A stretch of 64,000 bases of DNA from an uncultured Methanobrevibacter sp. (GCF_934746965.1 NZ_CAKVFS010000004.1:162413-226412); one strand, 5' to 3'. Counted from the first letter of the stretch, positions 52,528 to 61,546 are shown. Program-made: numbers and translations. Notes: generated by a model from the sequence alone, not told the origin.

Positions 52528-53766
52528 ATGGTTGAATTGTTATCTCCTGCAGGAAATTTTATTTCTCTTAGAGCAGTTTTAGAAAATGGTGCAGATGCAG
52601 TATATTTTGGTCTTAATGACTTTAATATGAGGGCAAATGCTAAAAACTTCTCTTTAAATGATTTAAAAGAAGTTTCAAAGATAGCTAAAGATTACTGCGC
52701 TAAAACTTATTTGTGCAGCAATATTATTTTAAATGAAGATGCTGCTTTTAAATTGAAAAATCAATTAGAAGATATATCTTCTTCTGAAATTGATGGAATT
52801 ATTTTAGCAGATATTGGATTAATAGAAGATACTGTAGATAATGGTCTTGAAGCACATATAAGTGTTCAGGAGAATATTTCCAATTCTTTTACATTAAAAG
52901 CACTTAAGAAATTAGGTGCTAAAAGAGCTATTTTATCAAGGGAACTTTCTTTAGAAGATATTAAAAAAATAGTTAAATCATCACCTATTGAAACAGAAGT
53001 ATTTATACATGGTGCAATGTGTATGGCAATATCTGGCAGGTGTTTTTTAAGTTATGGTCTTTATGGTCGTAGTGCAAATTGTGGAGATTGTTTACAACCC
53101 TGTCGTAAAAACTGGACCTTAACTTTTGAAGAAGATGATGAAGATAATGTAATAAATTTATCTGAAGTTAATGATGAATCATTCACAATATCTAAGTCAT
53201 ATGATGATAGTTATCGAACTAATTTCTTTTCACCAAAGGACATGATGATGATAGAACATATTCCTGAGCTTATTGATGCAGGTATTGATTCATTTAAAAT
53301 AGAAGGAAGAGCTAGAAGTCCAGATTATGGTGCAATGGTAACTAATGTGTATAGAAAAGCTATTGATGTTTATGATAAAAATCCTAATGAGTATAAAATA
53401 AACCCACATTGTATTGAAGAGCTTAAAAGTGTATTTAATCGCGGTTTTGACACAGGATTTTACTTTAACACGCCTTTTGAAACAAGTGAAAATAATCAGT
53501 CAAAATATATTAAAAAAGATATTGGGCATGTTGTTAATTATTTTAATAAAGTTAAAGTTGCTGAATTTAAAATATGGGATGATTTAGCTATTGGTGATGA
53601 AATTTTAATTCAAGGAAAAACTACAGGTTCTATAAAACATAAAATTGATTCAATGCAAATCAATGGAAAAAATGTTAAAAAAGTTGAAAAGGGAAATAAT
53701 GTAGGAGTAGCTATTCCAATAAAAGTAAGACCTAATGATTTTATTTATAAATTAATTGAAAGATAG
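52528..53766 (+). CDS. Peptidase U32 family protein
   Basis: This is a 412-residue protein. The N-terminus VELLSPAGNFISLRAVLENG and GADAVYFGL, then the family signature EVFIHGAMCMAISGRCFLS, and CGDCLQPCRKNW are hallmarks. Bacterial relatives (TrhP/RlhA) take part in hydroxylation of tRNA or rRNA bases rather than proteolysis, and the cysteines fit an iron-sulfur cluster. It begins 5 bases after purF. Confidence 0.88.
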   Translation: MVELLSPAGNFISLRAVLENGADAVYFGLNDFNMRANAKNFSLNDLKEVSKIAKDYCAKTYLCSNIILNEDAAFKLKNQLEDISSSEIDGIILADIGLIEDTVDNGLEAHISVQENISNSFTLKALKKLGAKRAILSRELSLEDIKKIVKSSPIETEVFIHGAMCMAISGRCFLSYGLYGRSANCGDCLQPCRKNWTLTFEEDDEDNVINLSEVNDESFTISKSYDDSYRTNFFSPKDMMMIEHIPELIDAGIDSFKIEGRARSPDYGAMVTNVYRKAIDVYDKNPNEYKINPHCIEELKSVFNRGFDTGFYFNTPFETSENNQSKYIKKDIGHVVNYFNKVKVAEFKIWDDLAIGDEILIQGKTTGSIKHKIDSMQINGKNVKKVEKGNNVGVAIPIKVRPNDFIYKLIER

Positions 53767-53791
53767 TGAAACATGAATAGGAGAATATTAA

Positions 53792-54595
53792 ATGATTAAA
53801 AAAATAGCTATTTATGGAAAAGGTGGAATTGGAAAAAGTACAACAGTAGCTAATTTATCTGCAGTTTATGCAAATGAAAATTTAAATTGTTTAGTCATTG
53901 GTTGTGATCCAAAAGCAGATACAACACGTACATTGTGTGGTAGGAGAATTTCAACAGTTGTAGATACACTTAAAAACAATAGAAATGCTAATGAAGAAGA
54001 TATTGTTGTTAAAGGTTATAATGATATTTTATGTGTTGAAAGTGGAGGTCCTGAACCTGGTGTTGGCTGTGCTGGACGTGGTGTAATAGTGGCTATGAAA
54101 AAACTTGAAAATTTAGGTATTTTTGATAAAGAGTTGGATGTAGTTGTTTATGATGTGCTTGGAGATGTTGTTTGTGGAGGTTTTTCAGTACCATTACGTG
54201 AAAAATATGCAGATGAAGTAATAATTGTAACATCTGGAGAGTACATGTCTTTATATGCAGCTAATAATATAGTTAAAGGAATCAAAAAACTTAAAGGTAA
54301 TTTAAGTGGTATAATTTGTAATTGTCGAAATGTTGATAATGAAAAAGAAATTGTCACTGAATTTGCATCAAAAATAGGAACTCATATTATAGGAACTATT
54401 AATAGAAGTAATTTAATTCAAGAAAGTGAATTAGATGCAAAAACTGTTGTAGAAAAATACCCTGAATCTGATGAAGCTAGTGAATATAAGAAGTTAGCTA
54501 AAAGTATTATGGATAATAAAATTTTCACAACACCTGAACCTATGGATGATGAAGAATTTGAGAAATTTTTTAAATCTTTTTTAAAGAATAACTAA
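53792..54595 (+). CDS. cfbC: Nitrogenase iron protein-like CfbC (coenzyme F430 biosynthesis)
   Basis: This is a 267-residue NifH-type ATPase. The P-loop is GKGGIGKST at the start, with GCDPKADTTRTLCG; the two cluster cysteines are in GCAGRGVIV and VVCGGFS. NifH genes from group IV in methanogens without nitrogen fixation encode CfbC, the ATP-dependent reductase of Ni-sirohydrochlorin a,c-diamide. No nifDK/cfbD neighbour is present in the window, so assignment rests on sequence type. Nitrogenase NifH is less likely. Confidence 0.78.
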   Translation: MIKKIAIYGKGGIGKSTTVANLSAVYANENLNCLVIGCDPKADTTRTLCGRRISTVVDTLKNNRNANEEDIVVKGYNDILCVESGGPEPGVGCAGRGVIVAMKKLENLGIFDKELDVVVYDVLGDVVCGGFSVPLREKYADEVIIVTSGEYMSLYAANNIVKGIKKLKGNLSGIICNCRNVDNEKEIVTEFASKIGTHIIGTINRSNLIQESELDAKTVVEKYPESDEASEYKKLAKSIMDNKIFTTPEPMDDEEFEKFFKSFLKNN

Positions 54596-54705
54596 AATAT
54601 TTTGCTGAAAATAACATTAATATTAAATCTGAAATTTAAATGATTAACTATAAAAAATAAAAAAAATAAATTATATTATGATTAAATTAAGTAGGGGACA
54701 CAGAT

Positions 54706-55983
54706 TTGTTAGATATAAAATTGTTCAGAGAAAATCCTGAAGTGATTTTTGATTCTGAGAAAAAAAGATTTAGAGGAACTGAAACTGCTGAAAAAGTTAT
54801 TGAATATGATAATTTATGGAGGGAAGGAGAAAAAAGATTAAATTTCTTACGTTCTGAAAAAAATAGATTATCTAAATCATTTAAAAAAGCTAAGGAAGAA
54901 GGTAACTTGGAAGAAGTTATCTCTAAATCTAAAGAAGTAGCTAATGAAATTAAAGAGTTAGGACCTAAAATTGAAGAATATAAAAAATTACGTGAAGATT
55001 ACAGATATAAAGTAGGTAATATTATTGATGAAGATGTGCCTATAGCAGAAAGTGAAGAGGATAATGTAATTGTAAAAAAATATGGAGCTATTCCTGAATT
55101 TGATTTTGAACCATTGAATCATGTTGATTTAATTGAAAAAATTGATGGTGCTGATTTGAAAACAGCTGCTGAAATAGCTGGTGCAAGATTTTATTACTTA
55201 AAACAAGACATATTACATCTTAATTTAGCTTTAATTCAATTTGCTTTAAATGAATTAGAAAACAAAGGTTATATTCCACTTCAAACCCCATTCTTTGTTA
55301 AAAGTGAAGTAGCTGCAGAAACATCAGAATTAGGAGAATTCGAAGAAACATTATACAAAGTGGAAAATGAAGATTTATACTTGATTGCTACAGCAGAACA
55401 AACATTAGCAGCAATTCATAGAGATGAAATAATATCTCCTGAAGATTTACCTATACAATATTGTGCTCTTTCAACTTGTTTTAGAAAAGAAGCAGGATCT
55501 CATGGTAAAGATACTTTAGGAATATTTAGAGTACATCAATTTGAAAAAATAGAACAATTTGTTTATACCACTCCTGAAGAATCTAAAAATGCTCATAAAA
55601 AGTTACTTGAAGTAACTGAAGAATTATATCAAAAATTAGGTTTACATTATCAAGTAGTTGCTATTGTGTCCTCAGCACTTAATGATAATGCAGCTATTAA
55701 ATATGATATTGAAGCATGGTTCCCAGGTTCTAAAGCTTATAGAGAATTAGTTTCATGTACTAATTGTAAAGATTATCAGGCAAGAAAAACTAAAACACGT
55801 TTTGGTAAAGCAGGTTCTGGAGATGCACAGGCATTACACACTTTAAACAGTACTGCAATAGCTACTGAAAGAACTATGTGCTGTTTACTTGAAAATTATC
55901 AACAAAAAGATGGAAGTATTAAGGTTCCTGATGTTTTAGTTCCATATATGGGTGGAAAAACTGTAATTAATGCAGTTAAATAA
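54706..55983 (+). CDS. serS: Seryl-tRNA synthetase
   Basis: This is a 425-residue class II synthetase of the common (bacterial-type) form. It starts LDIKLFRENPEVIFDSEKKR with TTG 54706 (GGGGACA upstream), has the long N-terminal coiled arm, motif 2 FRKEAGSHGKDTLGIFRVHQ, and C-terminal NGTAIATERTM-like LNSTAIATERTMCCLLEN. It charges tRNA-Ser. It is not the rare methanogen-type SerRS. Confidence 0.96.
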   Translation: MLDIKLFRENPEVIFDSEKKRFRGTETAEKVIEYDNLWREGEKRLNFLRSEKNRLSKSFKKAKEEGNLEEVISKSKEVANEIKELGPKIEEYKKLREDYRYKVGNIIDEDVPIAESEEDNVIVKKYGAIPEFDFEPLNHVDLIEKIDGADLKTAAEIAGARFYYLKQDILHLNLALIQFALNELENKGYIPLQTPFFVKSEVAAETSELGEFEETLYKVENEDLYLIATAEQTLAAIHRDEIISPEDLPIQYCALSTCFRKEAGSHGKDTLGIFRVHQFEKIEQFVYTTPEESKNAHKKLLEVTEELYQKLGLHYQVVAIVSSALNDNAAIKYDIEAWFPGSKAYRELVSCTNCKDYQARKTKTRFGKAGSGDAQALHTLNSTAIATERTMCCLLENYQQKDGSIKVPDVLVPYMGGKTVINAVK

Positions 55984-55991
55984 TCCTCCAT

Positions 55992-56765
55992 TTATTTTAC
56001 CTTTTTTTTCATAGTAATAAATTCTTCGTCACTTAATAATCCTTTATCGTACATTTCAATTAGTTTTTCAAGTTTGATAGTGGATTTAGAAGATTCTTTT
56101 ATTTTAAAACTGTTAATTTTTTCATTTATTAATTCATTTAAAAATTTTTTAACTTTTGACAATACTTTAGGATGATATTCATGAACTAGTTTTGAATCTG
56201 ATGTGATTACAGCATCAATAAGTGCATCACTAATTAAATTATTAATTTTTTGATTATTAAGAGCACATTTAAATGTTTCTCCAGAGTCTAAAACAAAATA
56301 TTCATCATCACTAAATAAAGATATATTTTCCCATTTTAAGATTATTTTTGTGTTGTTTTCTCCAGTTATTTTAATATCAATATCCACGTATTTATTTGAA
56401 ATATTAATTGTTGTGAAACAATATTTTGCATCACTAGTTTTAATTTTTTCAGTTTTCACCTCAGTTTTCACACCAGAAGAAGCAGCATAACCTATCAGTC
56501 CAAAACCAAGTGTTGCAAGTGCTTTTGTACCTCCACCATGTTTATTTGTTGTAATAGGTGTTTTAATAATTTGATATTCTTCAGAACTAATCTGTTTTTC
56601 GTTGTTAAATATGAAACCTGTTGTATTAAACCATTCTTCTATTTGAGGTTTTATTTTATTTAAAACATAACCTTCAATATCTTTAAATATTTCTCTTGTT
56701 TTTTCAAGTATTTCTTTAAAATAAGGGATAATATCATTATTAGGATTATTTAAAACATATTCCAT
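55992..56765 (-). CDS. SHOCT-domain protein; downstream part of a frameshifted gene
   Basis: From ATG 56765 this gives 257 residues. The C-terminus IKLEKLIEMYDKGLLSDEEF is a SHOCT motif, a short oligomerisation helix. Residues about 70-90 are Gly/Ala-rich (GGGTKALATLGFGLIGYAAS) and may insert in membranes. The same frame is open upstream to about 57057 and encodes another zinc ribbon (FCTNCGKKYH and CQKCGTEIP), so the real N-terminus lies in the 57043-57273 gene. The two parts are probably one protein of about 425 residues, broken by the A9 run at 57050-57058. Confidence 0.6.
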   Translation of the reverse strand: MEYVLNNPNNDIIPYFKEILEKTREIFKDIEGYVLNKIKPQIEEWFNTTGFIFNNEKQISSEEYQIIKTPITTNKHGGGTKALATLGFGLIGYAASSGVKTEVKTEKIKTSDAKYCFTTINISNKYVDIDIKITGENNTKIILKWENISLFSDDEYFVLDSGETFKCALNNQKINNLISDALIDAVITSDSKLVHEYHPKVLSKVKKFLNELINEKINSFKIKESSKSTIKLEKLIEMYDKGLLSDEEFITMKKKVK

Positions 56766-57042
56766 TAATAAATAGATAATATGTGTTTCTTCATTAAATG
56801 ATAAGTTAAAATGATCTTTTAGGAGAATTTTTCTAAAATTTACTTTATAATATGTGGATAAAGGAACTAAAATTTGATTTATATAAATTAATTGAAATTT
56901 TTCATAAGAAAGATTTCCATAATAAGGGCCATCGGGTTTTGGAATTTCAGTTCCGCATTTCTGGCAGTTTATGGAATCATTATGGTATTTTTTACCACAG
57001 TTTGTACAAAACCTTAAAGGAGTAGAACTATAATTTATATCA

Positions 57043-57273
57043 TCAACAATTTTTTTTTAACATTGATGTTCCTTGGTTTGGATTAATTGTATTATATCCA
57101 CAATAACGACAGTAATTCCATTCATTTACTATTCCTTTTTTACAAACAGGACATTTTTCTAAGGTTACTAATTGGGGTATGTCTAGTATTTTGAAATTTA
57201 GTTTGTTTCCACAATTCATGCAAAATTTATCATTTTCATCAATTAATGCTCCACATTTATTGCATTTAACCAT
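57043..57273 (-). CDS. Zinc-ribbon N-terminal part of the same frameshifted gene
   Basis: This is 76 residues with two zinc ribbons: KCNKCGALIDENDKFCMNCG and KCPVCKKGIVNEWNYCRYCG. It stops just after MLKKNC at the A9 run; a change of one base there would join it to the open frame encoding a third zinc ribbon and then the SHOCT protein. It should therefore be read as the start of one multi-ribbon protein. GTGATAAT is the ribosome site upstream. Confidence 0.6.
   Translation of the reverse strand: MVKCNKCGALIDENDKFCMNCGNKLNFKILDIPQLVTLEKCPVCKKGIVNEWNYCRYCGYNTINPNQGTSMLKKNC
57050..57058 (-). other. A9 homopolymer at which the reading frame changes
   Basis: Nine consecutive A (on the coding strand) lie exactly where the zinc-ribbon frame ends and the next open frame begins. 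Eight would give one uninterrupted gene. It is either a sequencing error, a recent mutation or a slippage site. Confidence 0.75.
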
Positions 57274-57336
57274 ATTATCACTTTATATATAATTTGTTCA
57301 TGAGATATTATATAATTTATTGATTTAATCTTAAAT

Positions 57337-57344
57337 TATATATA
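57337..57344 (+). promoter_or_regulatory. Box A for ferritin
   Basis: TATATATA about 43 bases before ATG 57380; transcription would begin near the GGTGAG ribosome site, giving a very short leader. Confidence 0.4.
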
Positions 57345-57379
57345 ATGGATTTTATAATTTATTAGTAAAGGTGAGTTAT

Positions 57380-57895
57380 ATGCTTTCTAATAATATGGAA
57401 AAAGAAATAAACAAACAGATTAATGCAGAATTATATTCAGGTTATCTTTATTTATCTATGGCTTCTTATTTTGCTGATGAAGATTTACCGGGTTTTGCTA
57501 ATTGGATGAGAGTACAAGCTCAAGAAGAATTAGAGCATGGAATGAAAATGTATGATTATGTAATTAGAAGAGGAGCTTCTGTTACTTTAGATGCAATTGA
57601 AGGACCTCAAACTAAATGGGATTCTCCGTTAGCTGCATTTGAACATGTATTGTCTCATGAACAAATGGTAACAGGTCTTATTAATAATTTAGTGGATGTA
57701 GCTATTAATGAAAAAGATCATGCAACTAACAATTTTTTGCAATGGTTTGTTGAAGAACAAGTTGAAGAAGAAGAAAATGCAATGGATTTAGTAAGTAAAG
57801 TAAAAAGAGCACAAAATTCTGTTGATTTGATGTATACACTTGATAGTGAGTTAGCTATGCGTGTTTACACTCCACCAGCAGATAATGAAAATTAA
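57380..57895 (+). CDS. ftn: Ferritin
   Basis: This is a 171-residue four-helix ferritin from ATG 57380; GGTGAG precedes it and contains the in-frame GTG 57371 that I reject as start. Ferroxidase ligands are visible in QINAELYSGYLYLSMASYF and AQEELEHGMKMYDY, with EEQVEEEENAMD later. It stores iron as a 24-mer and protects oxygen-sensitive cells against peroxide chemistry. Confidence 0.95.
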   Translation: MLSNNMEKEINKQINAELYSGYLYLSMASYFADEDLPGFANWMRVQAQEELEHGMKMYDYVIRRGASVTLDAIEGPQTKWDSPLAAFEHVLSHEQMVTGLINNLVDVAINEKDHATNNFLQWFVEEQVEEEENAMDLVSKVKRAQNSVDLMYTLDSELAMRVYTPPADNEN

Positions 57896-57918
57896 AAGGT
57901 AAAGTTTTACCTTTTTTT
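57894..57918. terminator. Hairpin terminator after ferritin
   Basis: AAAAGGTAA pairs with TTACCTTTT (nine pairs, loop AGTT), followed by T7 in total; it overlaps the ferritin stop codon (57893-57895) and sits between convergent genes. Confidence 0.6.
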
Positions 57919-58354
57919 ATAAGTTATATACTTCCTCTGGAGGTACTATAACTATTTTATTTTTATTTAAAGCATTTATTAAATCATCTAAATTATCTGT
58001 GTGTAACAGAAGAATTGCTTTATCTTTTTTATCATGAGTAAATGCATATAAATATTCTAAATCTAAGTTATTTTCTTTAATAGTTTTTAATATAAAGGAT
58101 AATCCTCCTGGAGAATCAGTCATTTCAATAGCTACTATTTCAGTTGTTTTAACAAGATAATGTTCTCCAAGTACCTTTTCTCCTTTTTGTGGATTGTCTA
58201 CTACAACTCTTAAAATACCGAAATCAGAAGTATCTGCAAGTGATAATGCTCGTATGTTTATATGGTTTTCAGATAAAGTTTCAAGAGCATCATATAAACT
58301 ACCTTTTTTATTTTGTAAAAATATTGATAATTGTTTTACTTTCATATTATTCAT
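57917..58354 (-). CDS. Double ACT-domain regulator protein
   Basis: This is about 145 residues from ATG 58354, with AGGGAT before it. Two ACT units: VKQLSIFLQNKKGSLYDAL and IVAIEMTDSPGGLSFILKTI. ACT domains bind amino acids. The gene is directly downstream of a phenylacetate-CoA ligase, and such ACT/PaaK pairs recur in methanogens; the ACT protein may sense an aromatic amino acid. The longer form from 58384 would overlap the previous gene. Confidence 0.85.
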   Translation of the reverse strand: MNNMKVKQLSIFLQNKKGSLYDALETLSENHINIRALSLADTSDFGILRVVVDNPQKGEKVLGEHYLVKTTEIVAIEMTDSPGGLSFILKTIKENNLDLEYLYAFTHDKKDKAILLLHTDNLDDLINALNKNKIVIVPPEEVYNL

Positions 58355-58364
58355 TTTTATCCCT

Positions 58365-59666
58365 TTAATGTAAGTTTCTTTCATCTATAACTCTTTTAGC
58401 TTTCCCTTCATATCTTGGAAGGCTTTTTGGTTCAACTAATGTTACTTTTACCCTGATTCCTGTTTCATTTTCAATAGATTTAGCTATTTTCTTTTGAACA
58501 TCAACCATTTCTTTTACTCCATCAAAGAAAAGGTTTTTAGAAGCTTCTACTTTTACTTCAATTTGATCTAAAGTTCCAGGTCTAGTAACTATAATTAAAT
58601 AATGAGGCTCTACATCACCTATTTTAAGTAATGCTTTTTCTATTTGGGATGGAAAAATAGCTACTCCTTTTACTTTAATCATATCATCTGCTCTACCAGT
58701 TATTCTGCTCATTCTAACACTTGTTCTTCCACAAATACATGTTTCATAGTTAAGTGAAGTTAAATCTTTAGTTCTGAATCTGATTATTGGCATTCCTTCT
58801 CTTTCAAGATTTGTTAATACAAGTTCTCCTTTTTTGTTTGGACCTAAAGTTTCACCAGTTGCAGAATTGATTATTTCTGGGTAATATATGTCTTCAGCTA
58901 TATGCAATCCTTCTTGAGCACAACATTCTACTCCAACACCAGGACCCATAAGTTCTGTTAATCCATAAATGTTATATGCTGGAGCTCCAAAGAGTGTTTC
59001 TAGTTTTTTTCTAATTTCTTCACTCCACATTTCAGCTCCAAACCCTATTGCTTTAAGATTCATGTCTTTGGGATTGATTCCATCATCTTCAGCCACTTCA
59101 GCTAAGTGAATTCCATAAGAAGGAGTTGCAATTAAACAGGTCACTCCAAAATCTTTCATTATTTCTATCTGTCTTCTTGTTTGTCCAGTGGATATTGGCA
59201 CGATAGTTGCACCAATTTTGTGAGATCCATAATGAACACCAAATCCTCCAGTGAATAATCCATAACCATGAGTATTTTGAATAATATCATCTTCATCAAC
59301 ACCCATCATAGTTAATCCTCTTGCAGTTGTTTCTGCCCAGGTATCCAAATCTTTTTTAGTATATCCTGATACAACTGGTTTTCCAGTAGTTCCTGATGAA
59401 GAATGAATTTCTTTTATATCTTTTATATCTACTGCAAAAAGTCCATAAGGATAACTTTCCCTTAAATCCTCTTTTGTGATGAAAGGTAATTTTTCAATAT
59501 CTTTTAAAGTTTCTATATCTTCAGGGAAAACTTCACATGCTGTATATTTAGTGTTATAATAGGGAATTTTGTTAAAAGCTAATTTAACTGTTTTTTGAAG
59601 CTTTTTTAATTGTAGTTCTTCAAGTTCTTCCCTTGACATACATTCGATTTTCTCGTTCCAAAACAT
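58365..59666 (-). CDS. paaK: Phenylacetate--CoA ligase (PaaK-like)
   Basis: This is a 433-residue AMP-forming ligase. The P-loop is SSSGTTGKPVVSGYT near residue 90, IYGLTELMGPGVG lies at about 235, and the C-terminal lysine is in YEGKAKRV. It makes phenylacetyl-CoA, which methanogens can carboxylate reductively to phenylpyruvate for Phe synthesis; coenzyme F390 synthetase is a relative. GAGG lies before the ATG. It is followed by the ACT protein 10 bases on. Confidence 0.88.
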   Translation of the reverse strand: MFWNEKIECMSREELEELQLKKLQKTVKLAFNKIPYYNTKYTACEVFPEDIETLKDIEKLPFITKEDLRESYPYGLFAVDIKDIKEIHSSSGTTGKPVVSGYTKKDLDTWAETTARGLTMMGVDEDDIIQNTHGYGLFTGGFGVHYGSHKIGATIVPISTGQTRRQIEIMKDFGVTCLIATPSYGIHLAEVAEDDGINPKDMNLKAIGFGAEMWSEEIRKKLETLFGAPAYNIYGLTELMGPGVGVECCAQEGLHIAEDIYYPEIINSATGETLGPNKKGELVLTNLEREGMPIIRFRTKDLTSLNYETCICGRTSVRMSRITGRADDMIKVKGVAIFPSQIEKALLKIGDVEPHYLIIVTRPGTLDQIEVKVEASKNLFFDGVKEMVDVQKKIAKSIENETGIRVKVTLVEPKSLPRYEGKAKRVIDERNLH

Positions 59667-59760
59667 AAATTGGCCTCATTTATTTTTAATAATATTATAT
59701 TATGTTTTATCCACTTTAAATATATTTTTTCTAGATTTTATTTAAATTTTTAAAATAAAT

Positions 59761-59768
59761 TTTATATA
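59761..59768 (+). promoter_or_regulatory. Box A for the DUF2162/ExbB/DUF2149 set
   Basis: TTTATATA 62 bases before ATG 59830, giving an expected start near 59790 and a leader of about 40 bases. Confidence 0.5.
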
Positions 59769-59829
59769 GTTTAAAGTAGAAATTGTAAAGTGTAATTAAT
59801 GAATTATTGATTATATCGAGGAAATTAAT

Positions 59830-60540
59830 ATGGATATGATGAGTATATTATGGCAATTTGGTGTATTGGCTGCTGTAATCATATTTGGGATAAAAATAGG
59901 TTTAGCTTCTGGCCTTGCTAATTTGTCAAAAAAATTATTTGCAGGTATCTGTATAGGTTATGGTGGTGGTGTTTTATTATGCACATATATAGCATCATTC
60001 TTTGCTGAACAGATTACTGAAGCTATCTATAGTTACAACACTGTTTTTTATATAATTATGGCATCTATCATGATTATCGCAGGTTTGTTTACTATAAGAG
60101 AATGGAAAGTTCATGATAAAAATACAACTACTGCTACTTGTTTAGCTGTTGTTGCTCCTTGTCCATGTTGTTTTGGATCAATTATCGCTTCTGTTTTAAT
60201 TGTTGCACCAACTATTGGTTTTGGTTTTACAAAATTAAGTATTGTTGTTGCAATTGCATTAGTTATAGTTATGGTTGTTACATATTTTGCATCTAATACT
60301 ATTATTAAATTAACTGATAAGCCATATCCTATCATATTAGGAAATTTCATGCTATTTTTAGGTGCTTATTTCTTATTATCTGCTATTGTAATACCAAGTA
60401 TTGCTCAAGCAATGCAAGGTAAATTTGGTAGTGTAAACATGATTGAATCTCAATCTTTAATTGCTATATTAGTTACTTTAGTAGTATTAGTGATTGTAGG
60501 AATATTCTTATATAAACGAAGTGATAATCTCTTAAAATAA
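59830..60540 (+). CDS. DUF2162 family membrane protein
   Basis: This is a 236-residue protein with about six or seven membrane segments. It contains VVAPCPCCFGSIIASVLIV near residue 100, with a CPCC cluster that could bind metal or thiols, and a segment with DKPYPIILGNFMLFLGAYF. DUF2162 members are predicted transporters of methanogens. It is the first gene of a three-gene set with an ExbB-like and an ExbD/DUF2149-like protein. Confidence 0.8.
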   Translation: MDMMSILWQFGVLAAVIIFGIKIGLASGLANLSKKLFAGICIGYGGGVLLCTYIASFFAEQITEAIYSYNTVFYIIMASIMIIAGLFTIREWKVHDKNTTTATCLAVVAPCPCCFGSIIASVLIVAPTIGFGFTKLSIVVAIALVIVMVVTYFASNTIIKLTDKPYPIILGNFMLFLGAYFLLSAIVIPSIAQAMQGKFGSVNMIESQSLIAILVTLVVLVIVGIFLYKRSDNLLK

Positions 60541-60556
60541 ATTAAGGTGATATTAA

Positions 60557-61201
60557 ATGAGTGCAATACCTGGTACAGAATATTTAAGCGGGGCTTTAGA
60601 TGTTATATCTCAAAGTTTAACAATCCCCGTATTAGTTTTATTATTAATAATTACTATTATTTCTGTTATTGCTTTAGGTGGATTCATATCTGAATACACT
60701 TCAAGGAAGAAAATAGGAGTTGGAAAAATAAGAGATTTAATATTTAAAATTAATACAGCAAGTTCTGTAGATAATTTAATAGATGTTATTTCTAGTTCTG
60801 AAATTCCTAAATCTCAAAAAAAAGTTTTAACTGAAATCGCAAAATCTAAAGATTTAGATAGTAATTCTAGAGAAACTTTAGCTCGTAAATTAGTAGAACA
60901 TGAAGAAGAAAAAATCGATAAAAATTTAAGAAATACTGATATTATTACTCGTGTCGGACCAACATTAGGGTTAATGGGTACTTTAATTCCATTAGGTCCT
61001 GGTCTTGCAGCATTAGGAACTGGGGATATTAATACTCTTGCAGATTCATTAACTATTGCATTTGATACTACTGTTGTAGGTATTGGTTCCGGTGCTTTAT
61101 GTTATTTTATTTCTAAAATTAGAAGAGGTTGGTATGATCAATACCTTTCTGATTTAGATGCATTATCTGATGCAGTTCTTTTTTACATGAATAAACAGTG
61201 A
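60557..61201 (+). CDS. MotA/TolQ/ExbB-type proton channel protein
   Basis: This is a 214-residue protein: an N-terminal membrane segment (about residues 18-42), a cytoplasmic helical loop with ARKLVEHEEEKIDKNLRNTD, and the conserved RVGPTLGLMGTLIPLGPGL and FDTTVVGIGSG helices of ExbB/TolQ. These use the proton gradient to do work elsewhere in the envelope. GGTGAT precedes the ATG. It precedes a DUF2149 protein by six bases. Confidence 0.9.
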   Translation: MSAIPGTEYLSGALDVISQSLTIPVLVLLLIITIISVIALGGFISEYTSRKKIGVGKIRDLIFKINTASSVDNLIDVISSSEIPKSQKKVLTEIAKSKDLDSNSRETLARKLVEHEEEKIDKNLRNTDIITRVGPTLGLMGTLIPLGPGLAALGTGDINTLADSLTIAFDTTVVGIGSGALCYFISKIRRGWYDQYLSDLDALSDAVLFYMNKQ

Positions 61202-61207
61202 TTTTAT

Positions 61208-61546
61208 ATGGTTAGAAAAAAACAAAGAAGACGTAGATCTTCAGATGAAGACATAGATCCTATGGCAGGTACAACAAACCTTGTTGATGCAATGTTAGTT
61301 CTTGCATTAGGTTTTTTAATCTTTGTTGTAATGAGTTGGAATATGCAAAGTGTTATTTTTTCTGACATGTCACAAGATCAAAAACAAGCAGTTATGGAAT
61401 CTATGAAACAGGTTTCAGAGGTTACTCAAGGTCAAGAATTAAATGATACTCCAGATTCTTCTCAAAGTTCTGGACAAGGATTTACTGAGATGGGAAAAGT
61501 TTATAAAGACCCATCGACGGGTAAGCTGATTATGGTAGAAGGCTAA
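61208..61546 (+). CDS. DUF2149 (ExbD-like) protein
   Basis: This is a 112-residue protein. A basic start (RKKQRRRRSSDEDID) precedes LVDAMLVLALGFLIFVVMSW, a single membrane helix with an Asp in the position of the ExbD/TolR proton-binding Asp. The rest is a short exported Gln/Ser-rich domain. DUF2149 proteins occur in methanogens next to ExbB. It presumably pairs with the preceding protein to form a proton-driven motor. Confidence 0.82.
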   Translation: MVRKKQRRRRSSDEDIDPMAGTTNLVDAMLVLALGFLIFVVMSWNMQSVIFSDMSQDQKQAVMESMKQVSEVTQGQELNDTPDSSQSSGQGFTEMGKVYKDPSTGKLIMVEG

